NCBI GenBank assembly: GCA_905182995.1
Contig: CAJJDP010000022.1
Location: 381,488-445,487 of the forward strand
DNA from: Paramecium octaurelia
Lineage: Eukaryota; Ciliophora; Oligohymenophorea; Peniculida; Parameciidae
Reading direction: 5' to 3'
DNA: 64,000 bases
Shown here piece by piece: positions 35,562 to 52,839 of the stretch (the stretch's first letter is position 1; each line of letters starts with the position of its first letter). A program made the position numbers and the translations under genes. The notes beneath the pieces were generated by a model that saw only the letters and a program-made list of their open reading frames with translations, made no database searches and had not been told where the DNA came from.

Positions 35562-37717
35562 ATGGCATCTTATTCAGGTGAATAATAAGTCAAAACTGTC
35601 ATCAACACGGATGACATCAAAGATATAGTGGCAATCCTAAATAATAAATTCAATGAGAATTATAGTTTGGTATCCTTCGACGAACAGAATTAGTAATCAT
35701 TCTTGAAATCTATTTTAGATTTGAATTCTTGGAACTGTTAAATAAAATATTTACACATCTGGACTCTAGATGGACTATAGATATTAAAGTAGACAATCAA
35801 GAAACCATAATCTACAAAATTACTGAGTATCTACGAATTCTAAATTACCCAGGCTAATTTGATGATAAATGGTCCCAATCAGTCTTGGTTGCGGACAAGA
35901 AAGTTATCTACCCCATTTTTCATTACTTATTAACTAGATATCCTGAATTAGAAAAGAGAGCCTATCTTGCTAAGTATTTAGTACCAGTCTTTGTGGCTGA
36001 TGAATTTCAAATGGACAATGATATCAAGACTTGTGCAGATCAAATCAAAGACTTACAAGCCTAATTCTAAGTCCATCATCAGTCACTTGAGCAAGTGTAA
36101 TCATAATCCATGAACCCAGAAGAATTAAAAAAAGACATTACTTAATTTGAATAAGAGAGAGAATAATTATTAAACAAAATAAGCAATTTCAAAAGCAAAG
36201 TCTCTTCTAAGCCCAATTTCAATGAATTGTTGGAAGTTACAAACATGTTGAGAAGGGAACAAGAAGAAGAAGCTAGATTATAGGACAAACTAAGATAACA
36301 AAGAATGCAATTAGATCAAACAGATTAAATGCTATTGTAGGCCTAATAAAGATTGATTGATGCCTAAAAGTCACTGGCTCCAGATAACTCACCAGAATAG
36401 ATGTTGATGGCTCTGAGGAATGAAGTCAAAAGAAATAGGGAAATCAGTAAAGATAGACTGGGTTTCGATTTAAAGGAACGAAGGAAGAAATTAGAACAAA
36501 TTGAACGATTGCTTGCTGAACCACCTATTACATTGAATGAACTAAATAATTTGGAAAATACTTTGATGGCCTTGAGAAGAGCAGTTAATCAAATGGAGGA
36601 CAAATTGAAGAGAGAAGCAAAACCTGAAGATGATAAATTAACCATCTATAAATAATAAGCCTAATTAGTTGCTAAGAAGAAAGAAAGGGCTGTTGAGGAT
36701 ATCAAAAAGGTTGAAGAGGAATAGTAATTAATTGAGAAAGAGGTATTTAAAAAGGAAGAATAAATTGCAAAAGAGAGAGGACCTAATTATAAGTCAAAAG
36801 GAGAATTTAAGGAATATGCTAATTAATTAAAGGATAAGAAATTTCAATATCAAAAACTAAAGGACGAATTGAAAACACTGTAAGCTGAAAGAGCAACTTT
36901 GGAAAGAACAGAATAGATCTTGAGGAAATAAAAAAATGAATTACTCAAATAATAATAAGAATTAGAAAAGACTCATGGAATTGTTGGTTATAGCAAGAAA
37001 AAGGAAGGGTTGGAGAAGTTATCAGAAGAAAATCAATAAATGAATCTAAAAAAAGGCCAAACTTTAGAAGAAATCTCAAAAATTGTTAATGAAATTTAAG
37101 CCTAAATTTAATTGAAAAGACCTTTAATATAAGAACAATTGGCAGAAATCAAGACTATCAGATAACAATACTCTGTAATTTATATTATCATATATGCAGG
37201 ATTTAGAATAAGTGCATAAGTAGAAGAAATAAGAATTTGACAGAATTATGTTAGGAGTTGAAAGCGATTAAAGCACCTTAGTGAATGAAGTGAAAAAATA
37301 TAGAGATGAAGTTTATGGTTTAGATAGAAAAATTAAACTTAACAAATACAATTCTGAAATTTTGGAAATCAAAATTTAAAGATTAAATGATGAAGTACAA
37401 ATACTAAATATAATATTAGGCTGAGTATGGCAAAGGAGGGAAATAATTATCATCGCAATTTAAATCCAATGCTGAAATGCTTCAATAGAGAATATTGAAA
37501 TTAGAAGAAAACATTAAAAATCTTAAGTAGCAAAGAGAAGTTGTTAAAGAGAATTATGAACCATCATTGAGACAAGTAATTTAATGTTAGTATTTCATAG
37601 ATGAATTATTTCAGTGATTTGAAGAAGATCTTGAATGTTAAACTCTAATAATTATCGAACGATTAGGGTTAGAAACAACAAATGAAGGCAGGTGCTAATA
37701 GATTAGTTATTGGTTGA
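35562..37717 (+). CDS. IFT81: Intraflagellar transport protein IFT81
   Basis: 684 residues (family ~675) with four introns (26, 25, 25 and 25 nt). The N-terminal calponin-homology-like tubulin-binding domain is visible: FNENYSLVSFDEQNQ, then VLVADKKVIYPIFHYLL and ELEKRAYLAKYL, all diagnostic of IFT81. From residue ~150 the protein is coiled coil rich in Lys, Glu and Gln. IFT81 binds tubulin with IFT74 in the IFT-B complex and carries it into cilia. The first intron was needed to join the conserved FDEQNQ..FLELLNKIF segment in frame. The gene starts 30 bp after ISD11 ends. Confidence 0.95.
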
Positions 37718-37751
37718 TTAATTATCAAATATATTAAGATTATTTAGGTTT

Positions 37752-38397
37752 TCATTATTCTTGTTATTGCATTATTATGTCTGAATAAAAGACTTTATTT
37801 GGATAGAGAGTGCACATTTCCTTGATGTCCATTCTCAATTTAACATCTGTATGTCCACCTCCAAACCATATATACTCTAAGTTCAATATTCTTTCGGAAA
37901 TCAACAATGGCATATTTTGTATCATGTTGAAAGGTGTTATAGCATTAAATTAATATCCACTTAGTTGATACGACATCTAATTTAATAAACAATTAGTTAC
38001 TTCATCTGATGTTAATCTGAAGTGTAATTTATTTCTGGATATTTGTTTATTTGGGTACTTCTGATTCTATAACTATTTAAAATATTTATTAATCTAATAT
38101 TGTTCTTAACTATTTTACCTTTTCCCCTTATAGTTTTGTGATATATTGAACTACAACGCAAATGAATTTTGGGTTGACTTCATGATCCGGATATGAATCA
38201 TCATACTTTGTGTTTTCCATTATGATAGATTTGCATAAGTAATCAACAGATGGAGCCTATAATAATGTTTTTCTTTCCTCATAATTCAAATCAAAATAAT
38301 TAGGCTAAGCCTGAAAAAGCTTAAATTTCTTATACCCATTCGAATCAAGATAAGTTGTCATTTTTTTAATGCATTCTGCAATTTCATTTTAAATCAT
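37752..38397 (-). CDS. YbaK/ProX-type aminoacyl-tRNA deacylase domain protein
   Basis: 206 residues with one 25-nt intron. The eukaryotic branch of the YbaK fold is recognisable from LCKSIIMENTK, FICVVVQYITKL, LSGYQFNAITPFNM and WFGGGHTDVKLRM near the C-terminus. Family members hydrolyse wrongly charged aminoacyl-tRNA. The substrate here is unknown, and some eukaryotic homologues may not be active. It is convergent with IFT81 (34 bp between stops) and lies 72 bp beyond the SAM-FHA gene's stop. Confidence 0.72.
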
Positions 38398-38469
38398 AGA
38401 GATAAATGAATATTATTATCATTAGAACTATAATAATATTGTTTTAATAGCATAAATATGAATGCATAA

Positions 38470-39621
38470 TCAATCTGAATGAAATTCAAAAAACTATTCA
38501 AATGCTAATCTAAATCGCCTTCCATCGATTAATTTAACAGGCTCACTTTGTTTGTGTGGAGGACTCAATCTCAACCAGGTTCCATTTCTACTATCTAAAT
38601 CCTCAATAACTAAGCCCTCCTCTATGTAAGTGAACTAAGCATGCTGACCACTCAAATGCTAATGAAATATATTTTGGCATATTTACTGTGTCTTCTGCAA
38701 ACATAGACATCTATCTTCCAAAAATTAGAGCTGTCTAATCTTGAGTTAATTCAAAATCAAGATTCTTGTTTTCCATAATGCCTTCCAAAACTCTGATGAA
38801 CACAGAGCATTTATTTCCTTGTAGTTTAATTTTGGATATCAAAAACTAACCCAAACCCATATGTAAAATCAAACCTTCCTTTAGTAGAGTAGGATTAGTT
38901 AATTAGACGTAAGTTCCAGATGAAGATCCTAAATCTTGTAGATAATAGCTCCCATTAGCTTCTTTATGAAAGATCTTGCAATGCTATCTGCTTACATAGT
39001 CTTCTTTGAGTACTAAAGTATTATCAGGATTTCTCCCAATAGAAACACCCTCCTTTGGGACTAAGATTCTCTAATTGCCATTAGTAATATTAAATAAATA
39101 GGGACTACCTTCTTATTTCATATGTGTTGATCTGATGACTTCATGTACATTATTATCTTCTTGTACAGTTTATTTGAATGATTAAATACTTTAGACTTAA
39201 TCTTCAAAAATTGCAGCTTTTATTGAACTTCTTTTGAATTGATTGGAGACAACAAGGTTGTTTGATGTATCATTTTCATCTTGTTGTTGATTGATAATCT
39301 ATTTTTGGGAATCAAAAGTTTGACCTTTTTCTAATGATTTCAAAAATTCAGAATATTCTTTGAAACCAATTTTAATCCCTTTGGTTATAGATATTGATTA
39401 CATTAGACTAGTTTTTTAATTTTCAACTAGGATTCTGCTATTCCCATTTCTTTTAAATCATTATCATCCAATGTACTCAATAATGCTCCATCAACAGAAT
39501 TTTATCTAAAGTTGACATCCAAGTCTTGTAGTCCTATGAATTTCAACCAAATAGTCACATCATCGAGTTTCCACTTTTTAGGATCTTTAGGCAAGACCTT
39601 GTATAAGTCATCGTAATCCAT
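38470..39621 (-). CDS. SAM-FHA-FHA protein
   Basis: 366 residues with two introns (23 and 28 nt). A SAM domain fills residues ~12-80 (WLKFIGLQDLDVNF, then LKEMGIAE). A Gln/Asn-rich linker follows. FHA domain 1 is at ~170-260 with GVSIGRNPDN, YVSRQHCKI and DLGSSSGTYV, so the phosphothreonine-binding Arg, Ser and Asn-type residues are present. FHA domain 2 at ~285-350 has LIFGRQ, LSGQHAQF and DLDSRNGTWL. The combination suggests a phospho-dependent adaptor. A partner kinase cannot be named. The start is 100 bp from the divergent VWA sensor gene. Confidence 0.82.
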
Positions 39622-39721
39622 TATAATAATAAGCAATAATTAATAAATTTACAATACTGATTATTTGAAGGGAGAAGATATTCCAAATGTATACAATCAG
39701 AGATTCATCATAGGATGAGGA

Positions 39722-42161
39722 ATGCAAAACAATGAATTGTATTATTATTACGAATTGATTGATGATTATACATTGTTTTATTTAATGATTTTTACGAAAT
39801 AAATTCGCATACTTTTTGTTGCTCCTCTTATAATTTGTACAGTACTAATATTCTTTATGGCTTTCTATCCCTGGTTTGTAGAATTATATCAAGTTAATGA
39901 AAGCATAAGCAATTTGGGAACATCAACAGAATAAACTGAATAAACTCCTCCATATTATAGTAGATTCTATATACATTAGACTAGCGCTGCTTTGCAATAG
40001 TCCTTTGATCAACTATAATGCTGCCAATATCGTGATATATAGCGACGGTGCTTAATATTACATCCTTGAGAATGATTAATTGATTTGCACAATGATATAT
40101 CATTAATCAGAAAATCTCGGAATTCTGAATAAGGTTGAGTCATATCTATAAACAGTAATTGGAAATATCACTTACATGAGGTCGACACTCAATTCAGATA
40201 ATAGCAAAATAATTTAAATAACATTATCTTTGGCAGCAATCGAATTTGTGTTAATAATTGCCGCAATCAATTACTATGCAAAATCCATATCTTTGATTGT
40301 GGCTTCTCCCATTGATGAACTCACCCATTCCCTCAGAAACATAGATCAAAACAACATAGATGAATACTTTTCTGAAAGGTTATAAGGAGAATCTTCGAAA
40401 TTGATCCCAGATGAAATGATACTCTTATTGAGAAGTGTCTATGATTTTATAGGCATCGTCAAAATAGCAAATGAAGCATTTATATAAGGTAATGATGGTC
40501 AAGCAATTATTGGGTACGCAGTAGCTAATCAATTTTATTTAGAGAATGGCAACAGATTGGGAGCAGGAGTCATTCAGAATAATATGGGAGTCATCCACAT
40601 AAGAAATAGAAGATTTTAAGAGGCAATCTTCTGTTTCAAGGAAGCAATAATCTGCATAGAGAATGAATGGGAAAAATACAAACACAAATATTAGAGTGTA
40701 GGAATTTATGAAGATGAATTAATCATAGATCAGGAATATCAGAACTTAAGTAAAATAGTATTCAACCGTTGTTTTAATCTTTGTGAAGCCCTCAGTGAAT
40801 TTCTATTATCTGAAATATTAGAACTTCAAGAATTATTGTTTTCTCATAAGTCTCAAAGGAAATCCTTATTTAATATGGAAAATATGATGTATGCATAACT
40901 TGAAAATACGCATGCCACCAGACAAAAGGCTGTTTCAGTTTTTAATTAAGACTAAGATGAGGAGTAGGAATCAATTGAAAAAATTATCAAAATAAAAGGG
41001 AATGCCAAAAGAAATGTACTTGATCTTCAAAAATTGAATGACATTATGTTCACCATTCGATCCTAATTTTTGGGGACTCATGACTTTTAAAATAACATCA
41101 TAATCCATAACATAGAAAAAGTAACAGAGAAAGAAATAGAGTTCCTTATTCAATAATTATGGAGGGACACGATCAGAACTTATGAGTATTGTCAAGATAT
41201 TATGCAATTCCATTTGAACAAGAAGAAACAAAAGTAATTGTACATAACTCAAAAATTAATTATCGGCTATTTATAATATGGTCAAATGAGCAAAAGCGAA
41301 GATCTCATCTTAATTGCTTATGAGCAATACAATAAGATCCAATAAGAAAATGAGGACACAGAATTAGGACACATTTCACTTCTTGAATAGAAGCTATACT
41401 TATCACATGGATTAGTTTTATATAAGAAAAATCTTAAATTAGAGGCAGCATAATTGCTGGTGAAATCCCTCTGTGTGAACGGTAAATTTAGCAGTAGAGA
41501 TCGATTATAAGCCTTAGTGATGTTGAAGGCTATATTTTAGCATTACAGCAGACCTCTTGTGAAAATTAATGACTTCTTAATCCAATACTAACCAATCGCT
41601 AAGGATTGGATATTCATTTTGGATGGAAGCAAAAATATGAAGTAGGATCTGGCTATAGTCAGAGCTTGTAGGACACTTCACAACATTATCAGGAACATTA
41701 ATTCACCAAATGATAGGGTGAGTTTTGGAATTTTAAAGGAGGACTACTATGAATTTGCTCCTTTGATTGGGAAAGTGGACAACGCGGCTTACATTGATAA
41801 GATTTTCTAATTGATCCCAAAACCAAAAGGAATCTGCAATTCTAATCTTATTAACTCTATAGCTGATAAGTATTAAGCTCATCCTAATTTAATTACTATA
41901 GGGAATGATAGATATTTAACCAAGGATGGAGTTGCTTTTATGAGGTACAAGAAAGTGATAGTATTCGCTTGTTGGAAGTTTGAGGATATCCCAATCAAGG
42001 AGGAGTTTATTATTATTAAGTTTGGACAAAAATCTGAGAGACAACTAGGGGAATAAGGGAATGTATTGTTTGAGGATGAGTGGAATAAAGTATTGAACAA
42101 ATATTAATAGTTATTGACGGAGTAGAATGACAGCAATTACTTTTTAGAATAAATATTATGA
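39722..42161 (+). CDS. Two-helix membrane sensor-like protein with TPR-like and VWA domains
   Basis: 804 residues with one 25-nt intron near 39,963. Transmembrane helix 1 lies at ~30-52 (VAPLIICTVLIFFMAF) and helix 2 at ~158-180 (LAAIEFVLIIAAI). The ~105 residues between them form an extracytoplasmic domain with strands such as VIYSDGAQYYILE, as in Cache/PAS-type sensors. After helix 2 comes SPIDELTHSLRNID, a HAMP-like linker, then a TPR-like repeat near residue 275 (NNMGVIHIRNRRFQEAIFCF) and long helical repeats. A VWA-type domain at ~620-790 begins DWIFILDGSKNM, a near-MIDAS sequence. No kinase or cyclase is present, so it would signal by protein-protein contact. Function not known. Confidence 0.7.
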
Positions 42162-42219
42162 TTTGTAAGTATATATAAATAATTCATAATTGTTGCATAT
42201 ATTAAAATATTTTATAATT

Positions 42220-43015
42220 ATGTCACTTATCTCAAATGATGTTTCAAGCGATTGCAATATTTAGACCTTAAATTAATTAATTATGGAGTTTTACTTGGCA
42301 CCCTTTAATTAGAAGCATTTATGTAGTATTCAACCGAGGATGATGAAAATGTTTGAAAATAAAATTGCCTCAGATCAAGAATCTGATATTATTGAAATAT
42401 TTAAAATATGCTTGAGAGATTATGCTTCAGTATTCTGACAATGCATTATTTAATAGGAATTGCTTTAAGAGTTCTCTCAAGAGAATTTCAAGTAAGTTGA
42501 GCATCTGTGGGAAATTCATTATCGTCTCTAAGCTACTAGTCTCAAAACAGAAAAATTGTATGAGATGTATTACAGTTTATTTAAAATTAATACGCCATGT
42601 CCTTATGGTACATCGATTATATAATTCTTAAGATTTTTTTGAAATCCATTTCGATATTGCTAAGAAAAAGAGACCAAATTTACAGGATTCAAGAAAGGTG
42701 CATCAACAATATACTAAAGAACGCATGAAGTAAAAAGTAACATTAGTAAAGATTTTGTAAGATTAAAGTTTATATTAAAAACCTCTGCACAATAGTGAAT
42801 GTAATTAATTTAAATCTCTTTAAAAAAACACATAAACTATTCAAAAATAAAAGGATAAACCTCCTACTCAGACTCCTATTAATGTGAGGAATGAATTTAA
42901 GGAATTTGAAGATCGATTAACTAAATTAGAAAACAGTTCAAATAAATTAGAACCTACATTTTCAGCTTCATGGACTTAAAAATATAGGAATTTGTTCTTG
43001 AAAAGGAAAAAGTGA
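42220..43015 (+). CDS. Hypothetical protein, basic C-terminus
   Basis: 247 residues with introns of 27 nt (42430-42456, with in-frame TGA) and 25 nt. The N-terminus is short and hydrophobic, the middle helical (FSQENFKQVEHLWEIHYRL), and the C-terminal half Lys/Gln/Ser-rich ending RNLFLKRKK. No domain recognised. It begins 58 bp after the VWA protein's stop, same strand. Confidence 0.65.
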
Positions 43016-43176
43016 TTTATTTAAAATAAGAAATAAAGAAAAACATAATCAACGCAAAGAGACTTCCGTATTAATATTTATTGTTTCAATACATCCTCAC
43101 AATATACATAGTTTTAAACTATTGTTTTTTAATGCAGTATTATAAAAACATTTAATAATATAATATATATATAATA

Positions 43177-44605
43177 ATGTCAAACTTATCGATACGTAAA
43201 ATTGAACATTTGGTTGAGAAATACATCATAGTCCAATCTTCCTTAGAAGATTTGTTGGACAACTGTGGAATGCTCATCCATGATCACAACATTAAAAGGT
43301 TGCTACCCTTAGTTGCTTATAATGAATCTAACACATTAATCTAGGAATTGATGAAATCCTTTTTTCGAAAATTGCCTCTACAAGACTACATCAGCGAAGA
43401 TCAGGAACCTGCAAATACATTCAAAGATAATTTATAAAGCGCTATTAAAGTTGAAATTCTTCCAGAACCATAGTAATAATTTATAACATCTGTTACAAAA
43501 TTTAGAAAAGCTTCGCAAAAATCCTCTATGAAATCCTCAGTCACTTCTTTTAGAAAATCCTCATTGAATAAATAAGACAGATAGCAAACCCAGTAAGGCT
43601 CATTACATATAACATTTTCTCCAATCCCTTTGTAAATTGATTAAGAAGAGGATGATGATGATCGATTTTATAGAGGTGTATATGAAATGAAAAAAAAGTA
43701 GTAAGAATAAATAAGATTGTAAAAAAATATATATACTCTTTGTTAGCAATAAACATGTATCAGAGTAACAGAAAGTGTAAATTTAATAATAATTGATGGA
43801 TCTAAAAAGAAAATGCAAAAATGGAGTATTTACTTTTGACAACGATGGATCTATTATATTGACCAAACAAAAAGCAGTTAGCAATGAACTTAAAGTTCAT
43901 CCTGAAACAAAGATTCATGCTTTAAATCTAAAAAATTAAGGATAAAAACTGAATCTCCAAACCCAAATCACAAATATTGTTAACTCTTCAATCCAAAGGA
44001 AATAAAGGTTAGCCAAAATAACCAATAATGTTAAAAGTGATATTCGCATGGAAACTGAACCTGTTAGGGTGAGTACATCTTTTAAAACGTTAAATAATTA
44101 AGATTTGAAATCAAAATCTATTTTAAAATAATTATTAAATGATCAAAGTTTGAAGTTGACAAAAAAAGAGTTTTCTTAATTAGTTGGTTTAGAAAGTAAC
44201 ATTGGAGATGTCTTACAATAAAAATTATTAAGAATGACTCAACTATAATTATAAAGAGCATAATATATATAATAGTAACATTCAAGAAGTATCACTCCAC
44301 TAATTCAAGAAGAATATAAAGAAATTGAAAAGCCAATTGTTTAACACAATCCTCAATACGGAAAAATAAAATTAAATGACGTAAGACTTGCTGATTCTAT
44401 GTCAAATGACACTCCAGAAATCTATTTTAGGAATATTTGTGAAAATTAAGAGACAAAAAAAAATCAAACTATTAAATTATTGAAATAAGATCTTCCTTTT
44501 TTATAAATGAATTACAAATAATCCAAATATGCAATTCTAAAAGAAAAAAAACACTAAAAAATAAACTAAAGCGTTAAACTACGATCCTATACAACTCACG
44601 AATGA
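43177..44605 (+). CDS. Hypothetical coiled-coil protein
   Basis: 466 residues joined across one 28-nt intron that ends near 43,748. Without it the gene would split into two apparent frames. The N-terminal 90 residues are helical; then a Ser/Lys-rich linker (KSSMKSSVTSFRKSSLN); then an acidic patch EEDDDDR; then a coiled coil followed by FTFDNDGSIILTK, a strand-turn pattern seen in many uncharacterised ciliate proteins. The rest is Gln/Asn/Lys-rich. No known domain. Confidence 0.65.
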
Positions 44606-44732
44606 ATTTTAAATTGTTTGTTATATTTTTAATATATGGAAAGGATTAGATTTCCATTTCATTAAAAATAGTATTTTACTCATCAAGTAAAACACTTATT
44701 AAAATATAAAATAAGTTAATAATAATATCTAT

Positions 44733-45248
44733 ATGTATCACTATTTCGTGATTGCAGGAGGAATGATTCTTGGTTTATTAGCATTGGTTGTATTGAATAA
44801 GACTGAAACTTAATAAAAAAAAGTAAAAGTTGAAGGTGAGGATGATGAAGAACAGACTAAGTTGAAATAGTAAAATAAATAAGAATAATCAAACACATTT
44901 GACTCATAAAATAAAAATGATGATATGGAAGCTTTGAGATAGAGGAAAATAGAAGCAGAGGAAAGAAAAAATAAAATATTTAAGAATCTCTCAATTGATG
45001 ATAGACAATTAGTAGAAGATTATTTTAAAAAATAAGCTAGGCAATATTTAACTGGTGAGGTTAATCCTTCCGATAGAAGAGCAGCTAAATTAATTAATAT
45101 TGTCAAATTTTCCCTTTATATACTTCTTGCTTTGGGTTTGTACATAAGTTTAACTATTGCGTTTAAAACAAATTCACCTTTAATGATTATAGAAAACATC
45201 AAACATTTAGTAAGAGCATTTTTATAGCAATTATTCATCAAGGGCTGA
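44733..45248 (+). CDS. Small protein with two membrane helices
   Basis: An intronless 171-residue frame. An N-terminal signal-anchor (FVIAGGMILGLLALVVL) is followed by an acidic and Gln-rich stretch, then a Lys/Glu coiled coil, and a second membrane helix (FSLYILLALGLYISLTIAF) near residue 135. Topology suggests both ends on the same side with a ~110-residue loop. No family recognised. Confidence 0.65.
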
Positions 45249-45325
45249 TTTTGAAATTTATGTGTAAAATATATGGACTTTTAAAATCCAATTGATGTTT
45301 TAGAATTATATAAATAATAATTATA

Positions 45326-45673
45326 ATGGTTTCTATTCAACTGATTTTTGAGTTTTATAGAAATGATCAAACAAAATATTTGTTTACTTATTTGGATTAC
45401 TTTAAATTTCAATAAAACCACAAGGAACCTGTATTATAATAATCATCAATTGTGAATCAACAATATATATTTATAATTATATTTCCTTAGTATTTCAATT
45501 TCTAATATTTCATATAATTCAACAAGAATCTCAATTGGTTCAGCCTTATCTCCATTATTATTCTCCAAGTTTAATTTTAGATAAATAATTATTATTTTAC
45601 ATATATTTTTTTCATCATACAATATAAAAAAATTATATGCTTACTGGTGTTTTAGCATGTGAATTATTGCTGA
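45326..45673 (+). CDS. Possible small hydrophobic protein (low support)
   Basis: ATG to TGA frame of 115 residues without introns, hydrophobic and rich in Phe, Ile, Asn, Gln. In AT-rich DNA a TGA-free stretch of this length can arise by chance, so it may not be a gene. Confidence 0.25.
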
Positions 45674-45814
45674 TTCGCATCAACTTATTTTATTGTAATG
45701 ATTTCATATTACATTTCGGAAGATTAAAAATTATTGATAATGAAATGGGATCATTAATTATATAACATAAATATAGTGTTAAACGAATCTAAATTTTTTT
45801 GCTAAATTTAAATA

Positions 45815-47361
<1,547 letters not shown>

Positions 47362-48150
47362 ATTATATTATAAATAAATTTTAAATCCATATATGTATTA
47401 AAGAAGTATTTATCTCTATGAGAAAATAATTGTAATGATAGGCAAATCATGTTGTTCAAATTTTACGATTCTTACTAGATTTAAATTGCAATAATTCTTG
47501 AGAAGACTTATAATTGATATTTTTCAAAGTTAAAGTGATCGATCAAAATACTATATAAAATTATTAAAAATATATTGATAACTTAATTTTCTGGAAGAGC
47601 TCTATTTATATATAATTAGATAGATGATGGATAAGATTAGGAGATTTGTAAATAGAAAAGTAAAAGAGAGAGGATTTCATTTATTTATTTTATTTATGGA
47701 GATAAAATTAAAGTAAGAACCAAAATCAATGATTGAAATTCAGTCAAACTGAGATTTGGCTCTCATATTTATCAAGTATTTTACTTAATGATAATAATAA
47801 GACAATTTTGGAAAAGCTTAATATTTTAAGTTGAAAGGATAAATTGCTTATTAAGGATCAAAAGATTTAGACTGCAAATACGATAGTTGAGTAGGGTGTT
47901 TAAATCAGTTAAGGAAAAATGTAAGGAGACAACAGTAGGTATGTTATGAATATACAACCTTGGTGGCGTTGGACAGTGTGCATCTGAGTTTTAAAAGTTG
48001 AAAAAGTTGAAAATAAGATATTCATCATAATATTTTCTTGTTCTAATTAATTTAATTTCAATATATTATGTCAATTTGTGATTCAAATACGCAATAGGGA
48101 TTTCTAATATACAATATATAATAAGATTCTTTGATTAGAAAAAAATAAAA
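47362..48150. other. 0.8-kb spacer without a confident gene
   Basis: AT-rich. A short frame from ATG ~47,627 runs about 40 codons, and a GC-richer patch lies near 47,940-47,990 (CCTTGGTGGCGTTGG). I could not build a gene from them. They may be remnants. Confidence 0.45.
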
Positions 48151-48623
48151 ATGAGCAAAACAGGAGTGATTATTGATGAGCATTAGTAATACTCTTCTGA
48201 AACTTCAGATAGAAAGGTTTCTACAAGAAAAAACAGACCAATTTACACTTAGACAATCAGTGTAAAACGCTATCACAAAATACCTCTAAGAACTTAGTAA
48301 ATGCTTTTCGAATAGGTATTTAAAAACGGGAAAAAGATTAAACAAGTACTTATGGTTGTAAATTTAAGGCTGCAAAGGAATTGAAGATGAATTACTCAAG
48401 TGCTAAGTCATTGATCCATTACTATAAAACTGAAAAAAGGCCAGTACCTGATTAGGTGAAAAAGTTGATCGGCTAGAAGAAATAGGCATCATTTTGCTCT
48501 ATTAAGTAAAATAATTAAGATGGTGCCAAACTTGTTGTTGAAATATAACTCAATCATCAGATAATTAACTCTTACAACTACTATCAAAAACTCCATAACG
48601 AAGTCAAAGTAGAAACAATTTGA
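48151..48623 (+). CDS. Small helix-turn-helix protein
   Basis: 149 residues with one 23-nt intron. Residues ~40-95 have a helix-turn-helix pattern: helix 1 with LRTQQMLFEQVF, a turn, helix 2 with IKQAAKELKMN, and a recognition helix with SSAKSLIHYYK. This resembles homeodomain-like or psq-type DNA-binding modules. The N-terminus is Ser/Thr/Arg-rich. It may be a transcription factor or derived from a transposase, but neither is shown. Confidence 0.6.
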
Positions 48624-48754
48624 TAATTATATAGAATTCAAAACTGTAATTTGAGTTTTTCATTCTTCATAACGCCAACTTCCCTTTAATATTTTTGTGT
48701 AAAATATTTTAATTAAGTTGTTTATCAAATAATATTGTTTTAATTATATATAAA

Positions 48755-48973
48755 ATGACCCAAAAAGGGTTGCGATATTTGATGCAACGTTTAGAATTCT
48801 TTAACGATTCATAGGTAAGTCTTTCTGAATATAAGTTGTTGGATTTGGTAAATCAATTGTGCGAAATCAATCAAATATTTAAATATCACACTCTTGAAAT
48901 TAAATAATATTACATTAATAAATAAAAATGTTTTGATGTCATAAACTATTAACACGTATTCTAAAATAATTGA
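48755..48973 (+). CDS. Small hypothetical protein
   Basis: An intronless 72-residue frame, helical at the N-terminus (LRYLMQRLEFFN, YKLLDLVNQLCE). No family recognised. The helical heptad pattern supports it being real. Confidence 0.45.
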
Positions 48974-49304
48974 TAACTATTTTATTCTATATGATTATTC
49001 AAATAGTACAGTTAATATTCAAATTGGTATTGCAAGTAACCAGTGTATAAATTTTAGCCTTAAAAAGGATAAAAGAATCGCATAAACATCTATAGTATTG
49101 GATAGCTAGTGATGTAACGGTGATATTTTTATTTGTTCCCTCTATTACTGTTATATGTGAAAATTTAAATTATGTATAATGAATAGGTTGTGATAGAGGA
49201 TTACTCCGATTTTTGAGGGATCACATGATAAGCTTTTTCGTGGAAGATGACTCTAAATGTCTGATTTGGAGAAGATGATAAGTTTTATATAAAATAAAAT
49301 AATA
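48974..49304. other. Spacer with a GC-richer, possibly RNA-coding patch
   Basis: 331 bp. From about 49,175 to 49,285 the GC content rises above that of normal spacers, without an open frame. C/D-box-like words occur (GTGATGT near 49,113, GTCTGAT near 49,259). They are too far apart for a standard C/D snoRNA, so this is only a suggestion. Confidence 0.25.
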
Positions 49305-49601
49305 ATGAGCTTGAATAATGTTTATTGCGTAGTCGAGGAGGCTATGGATAAGTTAATTGAATATTTACATGAAAATAAACATATATGTTAAGATTACAAT
49401 GGACAACAGGAGTTCAGGAACAAATTTAAGTTGATGATAGAAGATAGCAAGAATCTCTAAAGTGAATAAACTGAGGATGACATGAGTGAACTAGATTTCT
49501 ACTTGTAGAATCCTATTGATAGAAAGAGACATGGATCTTTTAGAGTATTCAACCCATTGGTGTTTTTGGCAAAGGAAATAAGAAAGCATTAATAAATTTG
49601 A
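49305..49601 (+). CDS. Small hypothetical protein
   Basis: An intronless 98-residue frame, acidic and helical (VVEEAMDKLIEYLHE), ending with NPLVFLAKEIRKH. The codon pattern matches nearby real genes. No domain recognised. It lies 132 bp before the ISWI gene. Confidence 0.6.
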
Positions 49602-49733
49602 TTTAATATATAATTGGTAGTAGTATTATGCATGTAAAATTTAATATATATAATTTTAATTATAAAAAGTTGGCTCAAATAATTTGATGATTAATTGAAA
49701 AATTGGTAGCTCTCAAAAACATAATTAATTTTA

Positions 49734-52800
<3,067 letters not shown>

Positions 52801-52839
52801 TATATATATTTTAATATATATATTAATAAATTAAAATAA

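Noticed and set aside
41879..42100. Minus-strand frame opposite the VWA domain
   Set aside because: The plus strand is clearly coding with VWA motifs, so the reverse frame is a shadow.
43550..43756. Hydrophobic minus-strand frame
   Set aside because: It lies antisense to a spliced plus-strand gene whose 28-nt intron joins two exons in frame.
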